Below, in pieces: positions 29,051 through 37,537 of a stretch of 64,000 nucleotides of DNA; the first letter of the stretch is position 1, and each line of letters begins with the position of its first letter. Made by a program: the position numbers and the translations under genes. The DNA is taken from NCBI RefSeq assembly GCF_015472005.1, contig NZ_BMAQ01000035.1:1-64000 (forward strand), given 5' to 3'. Under the pieces are notes generated by a model. It was not told where the DNA came from, ran no database searches, and worked only from the letters and a program-made list of their open reading frames with translations. Source of the stretch: Insulibacter thermoxylanivorax (GTDB lineage: Bacteria; Bacillota; Bacilli; Paenibacillales; DA-C8).

Positions 29051-29128
29051 GGACAGTCGTGGAATTCCGCAGCAAATCTTGCTGATCCACAAACCTTACT
29101 GCAGCGAGTCTTACTGCTTCTGTGAGCC

Positions 29129-30364
29129 TTACTTCTTCTGCTGCTCGACCCCGCTCGCGATCTTCAAGCGCAGAGCATGCAGGCGGATAAAGCCCGTGGC
29201 ATCGTTCTGGTTGTATGCCTGTGCCGGGTCCGCCTCCATCGTCGCGATATCGGGATTGTACAGGCTGACAGGGCTCTTCACGCCGGCGCTGATCACATTG
29301 CCCTTATACAGCTTCAAACGAACGGTTCCTGTCACATTCTTCTGACTCTCCGTGACCAGGGCTTGCAGGGCATACCGCTCCGGCGCGAACCAGAAGCCGT
29401 TGTACACCAGCTCAGAATAACGCGGAATGAGGGAATCCCGCAGATGCATGACCTCGCGGTCCATCGTCAGCGACTCCATCTTGCGATGCGCGACGAACAA
29501 GATGGTGCCGCCCGGCGTCTCATAGACCCCGCGGCTCTTCATGCCGACGAAGCGGTTCTCCACCATATCGACGCGGCCGATGCCGTGCTTGCCGCCGAGT
29601 TCATTCAGCTTCTCCATCACGCCCAGCGGGCTCAGCCGTTCCCCGTTAATCGCGATGCAGTTCCCCTGCTCGAATTCCAGCTCTACGTACTCCGGCTCAT
29701 CGGGCGCATCTTCCGGCGATACGCTCAGTAAGTACATATCCTTCATCTCTTCGGAGCTGGCATCGAACCATGGATCCTCCAGCACTCCCGACTCATAGCT
29801 GATATGCAGGAGGTTGCGGTCCATGGAGTACGGTTTCTCCGCCGTTGCCACAACGGGGATCCCGTGCTCCTCCGCATAGGCGATCATCTCCGCCCGTCCC
29901 GGGAAGCGCTCGCGGAATTCATCCATCCGCCACGGCGCGATCACCTCCAGCTCCGGTGCCAGCGCCGCTGCCGCCAATTCGAAACGCACCTGGTCATTGC
30001 CTTTGCCTGTCGCGCCGTGGGCAATCGCATCGGCGCCTTCCTGCCGCGCGATCTCCACCATCCGCTTGGTGATCAGCGGCCGCGCGATGCTCGTGCCGAG
30101 CAGATACTGCCCCTCATACAGAGCACCTGCTTGGAACATCGGGAAGATGAAGTCCCGCGCGAATTCTTCGCGCAGATCATCGATATAAACCTTCGAAGCA
30201 CCGGTGGCCAGAGCCTTCTCCTCCAGCCCCTCCAGCTCTTCCTTCTGTCCGATGTCCGCGGTGAAAGCGATGATCTCCGCGTCATATTTCTCCTTCAGCC
30301 AAGCCAGGATCACCGATGTATCCAGGCCGCCGGAGTATGCCAGTACGATTTTTTTCTTCGCCAT
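29129..30364 (-). CDS. argG: Argininosuccinate synthase
   Basis: This enzyme (411 residues) joins citrulline and aspartate using ATP. The N-terminal PP-loop reads [17 protein letters not shown], and [15 protein letters not shown] is a second family block. An ATG at 30373 is adjacent to GGGAG; the ATG at 30364, 9 bp away, gives the standard [13 protein letters not shown] and is chosen. It follows argF by 34 bp in the arg operon and is followed by a terminator. Confidence 0.97.
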   Translation of the reverse strand: MAKKKIVLAYSGGLDTSVILAWLKEKYDAEIIAFTADIGQKEELEGLEEKALATGASKVYIDDLREEFARDFIFPMFQAGALYEGQYLLGTSIARPLITKRMVEIARQEGADAIAHGATGKGNDQVRFELAAAALAPELEVIAPWRMDEFRERFPGRAEMIAYAEEHGIPVVATAEKPYSMDRNLLHISYESGVLEDPWFDASSEEMKDMYLLSVSPEDAPDEPEYVELEFEQGNCIAINGERLSPLGVMEKLNELGGKHGIGRVDMVENRFVGMKSRGVYETPGGTILFVAHRKMESLTMDREVMHLRDSLIPRYSELVYNGFWFAPERYALQALVTESQKNVTGTVRLKLYKGNVISAGVKSPVSLYNPDIATMEADPAQAYNQNDATGFIRLHALRLKIASGVEQQKK

Positions 30365-30398
30365 CTCAGCCATCTCCCTTATCTATAACTTATCCGCA

Positions 30399-31367
30399 TT
30401 ACATAATCGCTGCCATGATCGCCTTCTGCGCATGCAGACGGTTCTCCGCCTGATCGAAGATGATCGAGTTCGGACCGTCGATGACCGATTCCGCCACTTC
30501 CTCTCCGCGGTGTGCCGGCAGGCAATGCATGAACAGATAATCCTGCTTCGCATAGCGGACGAGGTCATCGTTCACCTGATAATCGCGGAAGGCCTTCTCC
30601 CGCTCTTCCTGTTCCTGTTCGAAGCCCATGCTCGCCCACACGTCCGTGTAGATGATATCCGCATCCGCCGCCGCTTCCTTCGGATCGCGGTGCAGCGTGA
30701 TCCGGCCGCCGGTCTGCTCCGCCTGCTCCTGCGACATCTTCACGATCTCCTCATCCGGCTCGTAGCCTTCCGGCGTCGCCACAGCGACATGTACGCCGAG
30801 CTTGCTGCCGCCCATCATCAGCGAATGGGACATGTTATTGCCATCGCCGATATAGGCGAGTTTCAACCCTTCCAGCTTGCCCTTCTTCTCGTAGATCGTC
30901 TGATAGTCCGCCAATGCCTGGCAAGGATGCATCAGATCCGTGAGGCCGTTGATGACGGGGATCGTCGCCCCCCGCGCCAGTTCGATCACCGTCTTGTGTG
31001 CATAAGTGCGGATCATGATGCCGTTCAAGTAACGCGACAGCGTCTGCGCCGTGTCCATGATCGTCTCCCCGCGGCCGAGCTGCAGATCTTGACCGCTTAA
31101 GAACAGCGCTTGACCGCCCAGCTGATACATCCCGACCTCGAAGGAGACACGGGTACGGGTAGAATTCTTCTCGAAGATCATGCCCAGCGTCTTGCCGCGC
31201 AGCGGCTGATACACTTCTCCTGCCTTCTGCATGCGCTTGAGTTCGATCGCTTGTTGGATCAGATAGCGCAGCTCCTCCGGTGTATAATCGATCAACGCGA
31301 TAAAATCGCGGCCCTTTAGCCCCAGTGCGATTTCTTCTTTCTGGGTTTCCGTCAACATCTGGTTCAT
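30399..31367 (-). CDS. argF: Ornithine carbamoyltransferase
   Basis: This enzyme (322 residues) makes citrulline from ornithine and carbamoyl phosphate. The carbamoyl-phosphate site reads STRTRVSFEVG, with HPCQALADYQT and HCLPAHRGEEV as further family signatures. GGAGGG lies 6 bp before the ATG. It is 12 bp after argD in the operon. No carA/carB genes are present in the window. Confidence 0.96.
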   Translation of the reverse strand: MNQMLTETQKEEIALGLKGRDFIALIDYTPEELRYLIQQAIELKRMQKAGEVYQPLRGKTLGMIFEKNSTRTRVSFEVGMYQLGGQALFLSGQDLQLGRGETIMDTAQTLSRYLNGIMIRTYAHKTVIELARGATIPVINGLTDLMHPCQALADYQTIYEKKGKLEGLKLAYIGDGNNMSHSLMMGGSKLGVHVAVATPEGYEPDEEIVKMSQEQAEQTGGRITLHRDPKEAAADADIIYTDVWASMGFEQEQEEREKAFRDYQVNDDLVRYAKQDYLFMHCLPAHRGEEVAESVIDGPNSIIFDQAENRLHAQKAIMAAIM

Positions 31368-31379
31368 GTAGTACCCTCC

Positions 31380-32567
31380 TTAGGATCGCTGGCTTCGAAA
31401 TACGCGTGTGAGGATCTGAATGCCCTGTTCAGCCTCCTCCTTGGTCAGCAGGAGATTCGGCAGCAGACGAACGACGTTCGGCCCTGCAGGCACGACGAGC
31501 AGCCGCTCTTCATGGGCGGCCTTGATCAGGTCCGCTGCTGGTCCCTTGCAGACGACGCCGATCAGCATGCCGAGCCCGCGCACTTCCTGTACATACGGAT
31601 GCCCGCCGAGTTCCTCCCGCAGCCTGCCGAGGAGATACTCGCCCATCTGCCGGGCCTGCTCCGGCACCCGGTGCTCGATCATATACGTCAGCACCGCCTT
31701 CGCTGCCGCCGTTGCGATCGGCGTGCCGCCGAAGGTCGTCGCATGGCTGCCCGGTCCGAAGGCTTCAACAAGCTTCGCCTTGCTCAGCATCGCGCCGATC
31801 GGGAAGCCGTTGCCGAGGCCCTTCGCGACGGTGAAGATATCGGGCTCGATGCCGTACTGCTCATAAGCAAATAACGTGCCGGTGCGTCCCATGCCCGTCT
31901 GCACCTCATCGAAGATGAGCAGAAGATCATGCTCATCGCACAGCCGGCGCAGCTGCTGCACGAATTCTTTATCAGCCGGGATAACGCCGCCTTCCGCCTG
32001 CACGAGCTCCAGCATCACTGCACAAGTGCGCTCATTGATCGCTGCCTTCACCGATTCGAGATCATTGTACAAAGCTTCGCAATAGAAGCCCTCCGGAAGC
32101 GGAGCGAATCCGTCCTTCACCTTGTCCTGGCCCGTCGCTGTCAGCGTCGCCAGCGTCCGGCCATGGAAGGACTGCTTGAAGGTGATGATCTCATAGCGGT
32201 TCTCGCCGCGGACATGCTGATAATAGCGGCGTGCCAGCTTGATCGCCGCTTCATTGGCCTCCGCGCCGCTGTTGCAGAAGAACACCAGATCCGCACAGGT
32301 ATGCTCGGTGAGCAGCGCCGCCAGCTCTTGCTGCGGAACCGTGTGGAACAAGTTCGACACATGCCACAGCTCGTCGAGCTGCTTCTTAAGCGCTTCCTTC
32401 ACCGGCTCGAAGCTGTGGCCGAGGTTCGTCACCGCCAGCCCGCTCGAGAAGTCGAGATATTCTTCCCCCTGTGCGTCCCACAGCTTGCTGCCAGCCCCGC
32501 GGACGATCGTCAGCGGATAGCGGGCATACGTCGGGAACATCGCCTGATTCACGCTTCCGTTCTCCAC
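31380..32567 (-). CDS. argD: Acetylornithine aminotransferase
   Basis: This class III PLP aminotransferase (about 395 residues) converts N-acetylglutamate semialdehyde to N-acetylornithine. The block LIFDEVQTGMGRTG holds the PLP-contacting Asp, and FTVAKGLGNGFPIGAM holds the Schiff-base Lys. A GTG at 32576 overlaps the GAGGAG site; the GTG at 32567 is 8 bp downstream of it and is preferred. It lies in argC-J-B-D-F-G. Confidence 0.95.
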   Translation of the reverse strand: MENGSVNQAMFPTYARYPLTIVRGAGSKLWDAQGEEYLDFSSGLAVTNLGHSFEPVKEALKKQLDELWHVSNLFHTVPQQELAALLTEHTCADLVFFCNSGAEANEAAIKLARRYYQHVRGENRYEIITFKQSFHGRTLATLTATGQDKVKDGFAPLPEGFYCEALYNDLESVKAAINERTCAVMLELVQAEGGVIPADKEFVQQLRRLCDEHDLLLIFDEVQTGMGRTGTLFAYEQYGIEPDIFTVAKGLGNGFPIGAMLSKAKLVEAFGPGSHATTFGGTPIATAAAKAVLTYMIEHRVPEQARQMGEYLLGRLREELGGHPYVQEVRGLGMLIGVVCKGPAADLIKAAHEERLLVVPAGPNVVRLLPNLLLTKEEAEQGIQILTRVFRSQRS

Positions 32568-32667
32568 CGCATTCACTCCTCACCTTATCTCAAATATATC
32601 AAATAACGCCCGCAACAAGCACGGGTCCCATTATATTTCCTGTTATGATGCCTTCCCTGCTTCTCGA

Positions 32668-33471
32668 TCAGCCTTCCTTGATAATCCGCGTGCCAAGCGC
32701 TTCTCCGCCCAGGACACGGCTCAGCACCCGAGGCTCCGCGCCGTCGACGATGACGACTTCCTGCACATCGCCTTGGATGCACTGGATCGCCGCGCGCACC
32801 TTCGGGATCATCCCGCCGTAGATCTCGCCGCTTGCGATCATCTCTTCGATCTCCTGCACCGTCACCTCCGGCAGCACGCGCTTCTCGCCTTCGATCGTCT
32901 TGAGGATCCCCGGCACATCGGTGACCACGATCATCCGCGGCACGCCGAGGCGGGAGGCCACGGCGCCGGCCGCTGTATCCGCATTGATATTATAATGCTG
33001 TCCCGCTTCATCGATGCCGAGCGGCGCGATGACCGGCATGAAACCCATATCGATGATGCCGTGCAGAATCGCCGCATCGACATCGCGCACGTCGCCGACA
33101 AGGCCGACTTCATGGGCGTTGGCCGCGGGTACGGCGCGGATCAAGCCGCCGTCGATCCCCGAGAGACCGATCGCCCGGCCGCCGGCCTTGGCGATGCGGC
33201 GCACGATCTGCTTGTTGATCTGACCGCCCAGCACCATCTCGACGACGCCCAGCACCCGCTCGTCCGTGCGGCGCAGGCCGCCGACGAATTCCGTCTCGAT
33301 CTGCATCGCTTCAAGCAGTTCGTTGATCGCCGGTCCCCCGCCGTGCACGATGACGGGGATCGTCCCCGCCTCCTGCAGCTTGCATAGATCCTCGAAGAAC
33401 ACCTCCGGCAGCGCGGCAAGGGTGCTGCCGCCGCATTTCATCACGAAGCACTGTCTCTCCCGTTTCCCCAC
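32668..33471 (-). CDS. argB: Acetylglutamate kinase
   Basis: This amino-acid kinase (267 residues) phosphorylates N-acetylglutamate. MKCGGSTL and VIVHGGGPAINELL are the nucleotide and substrate loops, and YNINADTAAGAVA is a third block. Its N-terminus is short, lacking the extra helix of arginine-inhibited hexameric forms, which suggests feedback control at another step; this is inference. It starts at GTG with GGAG 9 bp upstream. Confidence 0.95.
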   Translation of the reverse strand: MGKRERQCFVMKCGGSTLAALPEVFFEDLCKLQEAGTIPVIVHGGGPAINELLEAMQIETEFVGGLRRTDERVLGVVEMVLGGQINKQIVRRIAKAGGRAIGLSGIDGGLIRAVPAANAHEVGLVGDVRDVDAAILHGIIDMGFMPVIAPLGIDEAGQHYNINADTAAGAVASRLGVPRMIVVTDVPGILKTIEGEKRVLPEVTVQEIEEMIASGEIYGGMIPKVRAAIQCIQGDVQEVVIVDGAEPRVLSRVLGGEALGTRIIKEG

Positions 33472-33499
33472 ATCGATTCACTCCGTTCCTGCGTCCATC

Positions 33500-34729
33500 T
33501 CAAGTTCGATAAGCAGCATTGATCCGCACGTATTCGTAAGTCAAGTCACATCCCCACGCCGTGGCGCGACCGTCACCTTGATGCAGATGGATATGGATCT
33601 CGACGGTGTCCCCCTTCAGGTACTCCGTCGCCTGCTCCTCATCGAAGGGCACGGGACGCGATTGCTGCAAAGTCACGATCTCGCCGATGCGAATATCCAC
33701 GGTATCGGGATTCACCGGCTGACCAGCCCGACCGATCGCAGCGATGATGCGCCCCCAGTTGGCATCGGCGCCGAAGGCTGCTGACTTCACGAGGCTCGAG
33801 CCGATCACCGTCTTGGCGATGACCCGCGCTGCTTCATCGGACACAGCGCCTTCAACCTGCACCTCGATCAACTTCGTCGCGCCTTCGCCGTCGCGGGCGA
33901 TGCTCTTCGCCAGCTCCCGGCATATGTACACGAAGGCCTGAGCGAAGCGCGGCCAATCCGCATGCCCCGGGTGCAGCGGCTCATTGCCTGCCAGCCCGTT
34001 GGCCATGGCGACGACCATATCATTGGTGCTCGTATCCCCGTCGACGGTGATCATGTTGAAGCTGACCTCCGTCGCTTCTCTAAGCAGGCTCTGCAGCGCC
34101 TCAGCATCGATCGCCGCATCCGTGGTGATGAAGCCGAGCATCGTTGCCATATTCGGATGGATCATCCCCGAACCCTTCGCCGCCCCGGCAATATGCACCT
34201 CGATACCGTCCACCGTCAGGCTGACGCAGGCTTCCTTCTTCACGAGATCCGTCGTCAGGATCGCCTGGCAGAACTCCTCGCTGCCTTCCCGCGTCCCGCT
34301 GACGGCGGCGGGCAGCCGCTCGATGCCGCTCAGCACCTTATCCATCGGCAGCAGCTCGCCGATCACGCCCGTCGACGTGACGCCGACGAGATGCGGTGCC
34401 ACGCCAAAGGCACGGGCCGCCGCGTCGCGCATGCTGCGCGCATCCTCCATGCCCTGCTCGCCGGTGCAGGCGTTAGCGTTGCCGCTGTTGACGATCATCA
34501 CCTGCAGCTTGCCTTCCTTGCCGATGCTCTCACGGGTCACGTGCAAAGGCGCCGCTTGGAAGACATTCGTCGTATACACGCCCGCTGCGGCCGCCGGCAC
34601 GTCGCTGACGACCGCGCCGAGATCATTGCGTCCGGTCTTCTTCAGGCCGCAGTGCAAGCCGCCGGCGCGAAAACCGCGCGGCGTCGTCACCGAACCATCG
34701 GGAATCACGGTATAAAGCTCATTCGACAT
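33500..34729 (-). CDS. argJ: Bifunctional glutamate N-acetyltransferase / ornithine acetyltransferase
   Basis: This Ntn-type enzyme (409 residues) recycles the acetyl group from N-acetylornithine to glutamate and may also use acetyl-CoA. The self-cleavage site lies in KGSGMIHPNMATMLGF, with the nucleophilic Thr of the ATM motif. Its presence with argC, argB and argD, and the absence of argA and argE here, indicates the cyclic acetyl pathway. The ATG has GAGGGGAC 7 bp upstream. Confidence 0.95.
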   Translation of the reverse strand: MSNELYTVIPDGSVTTPRGFRAGGLHCGLKKTGRNDLGAVVSDVPAAAAGVYTTNVFQAAPLHVTRESIGKEGKLQVMIVNSGNANACTGEQGMEDARSMRDAAARAFGVAPHLVGVTSTGVIGELLPMDKVLSGIERLPAAVSGTREGSEEFCQAILTTDLVKKEACVSLTVDGIEVHIAGAAKGSGMIHPNMATMLGFITTDAAIDAEALQSLLREATEVSFNMITVDGDTSTNDMVVAMANGLAGNEPLHPGHADWPRFAQAFVYICRELAKSIARDGEGATKLIEVQVEGAVSDEAARVIAKTVIGSSLVKSAAFGADANWGRIIAAIGRAGQPVNPDTVDIRIGEIVTLQQSRPVPFDEEQATEYLKGDTVEIHIHLHQGDGRATAWGCDLTYEYVRINAAYRT

Positions 34730-34759
34730 ACTTAACGTCCCCTCTATTATGACTTATGA

Positions 34760-34780
34760 ATGATTCATCCTATGAATCAT
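34760..34780. promoter_or_regulatory. Hairpin in the argC-argJ gap
   Basis: ATGATTCAT and ATGAATCAT form a perfect 9-bp stem with a 3-nt loop in the 137-bp gap between argC and argJ. It lacks a U tract and may affect mRNA stability or processing. Confidence 0.4.
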
Positions 34781-34866
34781 GACGATCCATGAATGACAGA
34801 ATACCGCAGAAACCTATACATTCCCCGTGACGGTGTCAAAATCCTGCGTATTCTTGAAATTTTGCT

Positions 34867-35922
34867 TTACGGATAGATTGGAGCATGCATCAGACCAAGG
34901 GTTTCGTCCCAGCCCATCATCAAGTTCATGTTCTGGATCGCCTGGCCGGCCGCACCCTTCACCACATTGTCGATGACGGAGATGATCGTGACCCGGCCCG
35001 TCCGCGCATCAACGGCAAATCCGATATCGCAATAGTTCGAACCGTAAACCTCCTTCGTCGCCGGCAGGATCCCCTTGTTACGGACACGCACGAACTTTCT
35101 TCCCTCATAATATTCACGATACAAGGCGATAAAATCTTCCTCCGTCCGCGTCCCGTTTATCTCCGCATACATCGAGCTCATGATGCCGCGCGTCATCGGC
35201 ACGAGGTGCGTCGTGAATGTCGTCACCACTTCCCGCCCCGCTTCGCGGCTCAGCACCTGCTCGATCTCCGGGATGTGCTGGTGTTTGTTGACCTTATAAG
35301 CCTTGAGATTCTCATTGACCTCCGAATAATGGACGCCGAGACTGACGCCGCGGCCTGCACCGGATACCCCCGACTTCGCATCGATGACGATCGTATCCGG
35401 ATCGATCCAGCCGGCCTTCACCGCCGGCACCAGACCGAGCAGCGTCGCCGTCGGATAGCATCCCGGGTTGGAGATGAAGGATGCGCCGGCCACCTCTTCA
35501 CCGTATACTTCGGACAAGCCGTACACCGCCTTCTGCAAGTAAGCCGCTTCCGGCGCCTTCTTCTGGTACCAGCGCTCGTAGGTTTCCCTTGATTGCAAGC
35601 GGAAATCCCCCGCCAGATCGATCACCTTCAGCCCCGCATCGAGCAGCTTCGGCGCCAGCTCCGTGCTCACTCCAGCCGGCGTCGCCGTGAAGACGAGATC
35701 CGCCTTGCTCTTGATCAGCTCTACATCAACGGGATCAAGCGGCTGCGAGAGGATCTCCGTCATATGCGGATAGCCGTCGGAGAAGGGCTCTCCGGCGCTC
35801 GATGAGGAGATGACAGAGGTGATCTCAACCAGAGGATGGGTGAGCAGCAAACGGACCAGCTCCACCCCGCCGTAGCCAGTAGATCCTACGATTCCGATCC
35901 GAAGCTTCTGATGATTCGTCAT
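34867..35922 (-). CDS. argC: N-acetyl-gamma-glutamyl-phosphate reductase
   Basis: This NADPH-dependent reductase (351 residues) performs the third step of arginine synthesis. The nucleotide loop reads GIVGSTGYGGVELVRLL, and the catalytic Cys lies in SNPGCYPTATLL. The upstream in-frame ATG at 35985 lies within the promoter; the ATG at 35922 has GGAGGT 9 bp upstream and is chosen. It is the first gene of the arg operon, directly behind a promoter covered by two ARG boxes. Confidence 0.96.
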   Translation of the reverse strand: MTNHQKLRIGIVGSTGYGGVELVRLLLTHPLVEITSVISSSSAGEPFSDGYPHMTEILSQPLDPVDVELIKSKADLVFTATPAGVSTELAPKLLDAGLKVIDLAGDFRLQSRETYERWYQKKAPEAAYLQKAVYGLSEVYGEEVAGASFISNPGCYPTATLLGLVPAVKAGWIDPDTIVIDAKSGVSGAGRGVSLGVHYSEVNENLKAYKVNKHQHIPEIEQVLSREAGREVVTTFTTHLVPMTRGIMSSMYAEINGTRTEEDFIALYREYYEGRKFVRVRNKGILPATKEVYGSNYCDIGFAVDARTGRVTIISVIDNVVKGAAGQAIQNMNLMMGWDETLGLMHAPIYP

Positions 35923-35948
35923 AAACAGCCGACCTCCACGATTATTAA

Positions 35949-35986
35949 TATGAATTATTATACGTTTGGGTGTATAAAGATTCAAT
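35949..35986. promoter_or_regulatory. Two ARG boxes for ArgR/AhrC
   Basis: On the minus strand, CGTATAATAATTCA (35951-35964) matches 13 of 14 core positions of TGNATWWWWATNCA. TGAATCTTTATACA (35971-35984) matches 13 of 14. Box centres are 20 bp apart, two helical turns, as expected for a repressor hexamer. They cover the -10 and -35 boxes of the argC promoter. Confidence 0.75.
35957..35985 (-). promoter_or_regulatory. argC: argC operon promoter
   Basis: TTGAAT (35980-35985) and a perfect TATAAT (35957-35962) are 17 bp apart on the minus strand. The predicted leader is about 28 nt. Confidence 0.8.
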
Positions 35987-36115
35987 ATGAAAATGAAATT
36001 ATTTTTAGCAGCTCTATGAAATTCCCCAGCCAGTATAACAAAACCATATGTAACAGCATCTCGCAGATGGAGACCAGCTTGACGGCATCACGGCCTGTGC
36101 CATCCCCATGAAACC

Positions 36116-36156
36116 AAAAAGAGCCCCCAGCCGGCATACCGCCGGCCAGAAGGCTC
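36116..36156 (-). terminator. Rho-independent terminator of prfB
   Basis: The outer stem GAGCC/GGCTC and inner stem GCCGGC/GCCGGC form a strong hairpin, followed on the minus strand by TTTTTGG. It lies about 70 bp past the prfB stop. Confidence 0.92.
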
Positions 36157-36225
36157 CTCATGGCATGAAAATATAAGTTCTCTTATGAATGGAACTTGTG
36201 TACATGATCCTTGTGATCACAACTC

Positions 36226-37354
36226 TTATTCGCTCGGCTTGCCCGCGTCCTTCGCCACCTGACCGCGCAGGTAAGCATCGATGAACATGTCGATATCGCC
36301 GTCCATCACCGCTTGAATATTCCCCGTCTCCACGCCGGTGCGGTGATCCTTCACCATGGTGTACGGGTGGAATACATAGGAGCGAATCTGGTTGCCCCAA
36401 GCGATATCCGTCTGCTCGCCGCGCAGCTCGGCCAGCTGGGCTTCCTGCTCCTTGATCTTCCGCTCATACAGCTTCGAGCGAAGCATGTTCATCGCCCGTT
36501 CGCGGTTCTGGATCTGTGAGCGCTCCGACTGGCAAGCGACGACGATGCCCGTCGGGATATGCGTGATCCGCACCGCGGAATCCGTCTTGTTGACGTGCTG
36601 ACCGCCGGCGCCGCTGGAGCGGTACGTGTCGATCCGCAGATCCTCCGGCCGGATCTCGATCTCGATCGTATCATCGATCTCCGGCACCACATCGCAGGAT
36701 ACGAAGGAGGTATGGCGGCGTCCCGAAGCATCGAAGGGCGAGATCCGCACGAGGCGGTGTACGCCTTTCTCCGCTTTCAGATAGCCGTAAGCGTTGTGCC
36801 CCTTGATGAGCAGGGTGACGCTCTTCACGCCCGCTTCGTCCCCCGGATGATAGTCGAGCACTTCGACCTTGAAGCCCTTGTCCTCCGCCCAGCGTCTGTA
36901 CATGCGGAGCAGCTGATCCGCCCAGTCCTGGGACTCTGTGCCGCCGGCGCCAGGATGCAGCTCAAGGATGGCGTTGTACTTGTCATAAGGGTTGCTGAGC
37001 AGAAGAGTCAGCTCGAAGGATTCCAGCTTGGAGATGAACTGCTTGATGCCTTCCTGCAGTTCCTCTGCCATGCTCTCATCGTTCTCTTCCTCGATCAGTT
37101 CCGCCAACAGCTGCAGATCCTCATACTGACTGGTCAGCGAATCAAAGTCCGTCACTACAGACTTGACGGCATTCATCTCGCTGATCAGCTTCTGGGCGCG
37201 TTCATTGTCATCCCAGAAGTCCGGGGCCGACATCTTGACCTCATAGTCAGCGATCTGTTCGCGCTTGAGATCTAAGTCAAAGAGACCCCCTTAATTGTTG
37301 TAGTCGAACACCTGCATCATGCAGGCTGTGTCTTAATTCTGCTTCCAATACCAT
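36226..37354 (-). CDS. prfB: Peptide chain release factor 2, with programmed +1 frameshift
   Basis: RF2 ends translation at UGA and UAA. The full protein is about 375 residues made from two frames: 25 codons from the ATG at 37354 to CTT at 37280-37282, then an in-frame TGA (37277-37279); shifting +1 past one base continues with GAC TTA GAT into the long frame ending at 36226. The shift site, AAGGGGG-TCT-CTT-TGA-C, has the internal Shine-Dalgarno sequence and slippery CTT-TGA of the classic autoregulatory RF2 site. The stop-codon-reading motif SPF ([11 protein letters not shown]) and the catalytic GGQ ([13 protein letters not shown]) are both present. A GAGGTGG site lies 5-6 bp before the ATG. 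Confidence 0.95.
37277..37292 (-). promoter_or_regulatory. prfB: prfB programmed frameshift site
   Basis: On the minus strand the site reads AAGGGGGTCTCTTTGA, followed by C. A purine-rich Shine-Dalgarno-like block lies 3 nt before CTT, and TGA is the in-frame stop. The architecture is identical to the E. coli RF2 site. Low RF2 lets the ribosome slip, so RF2 controls its own synthesis. Confidence 0.93.
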
Positions 37355-37537
37355 AACATCCACCTCTGTCACTTATGCTTTAATGAATTGAATATAGATG
37401 AACTGGATCCCAGAAGATCCTAGATGGTCTTAAGATAAGCTTGTCACCATGATCAATATTAGCTAGCAAACAACCGCGAGCCATATTTCCAAGAAGTTCA
37501 GCAGAAGTTTTTCAGCAACTGCATCATAGCAGCCGCG

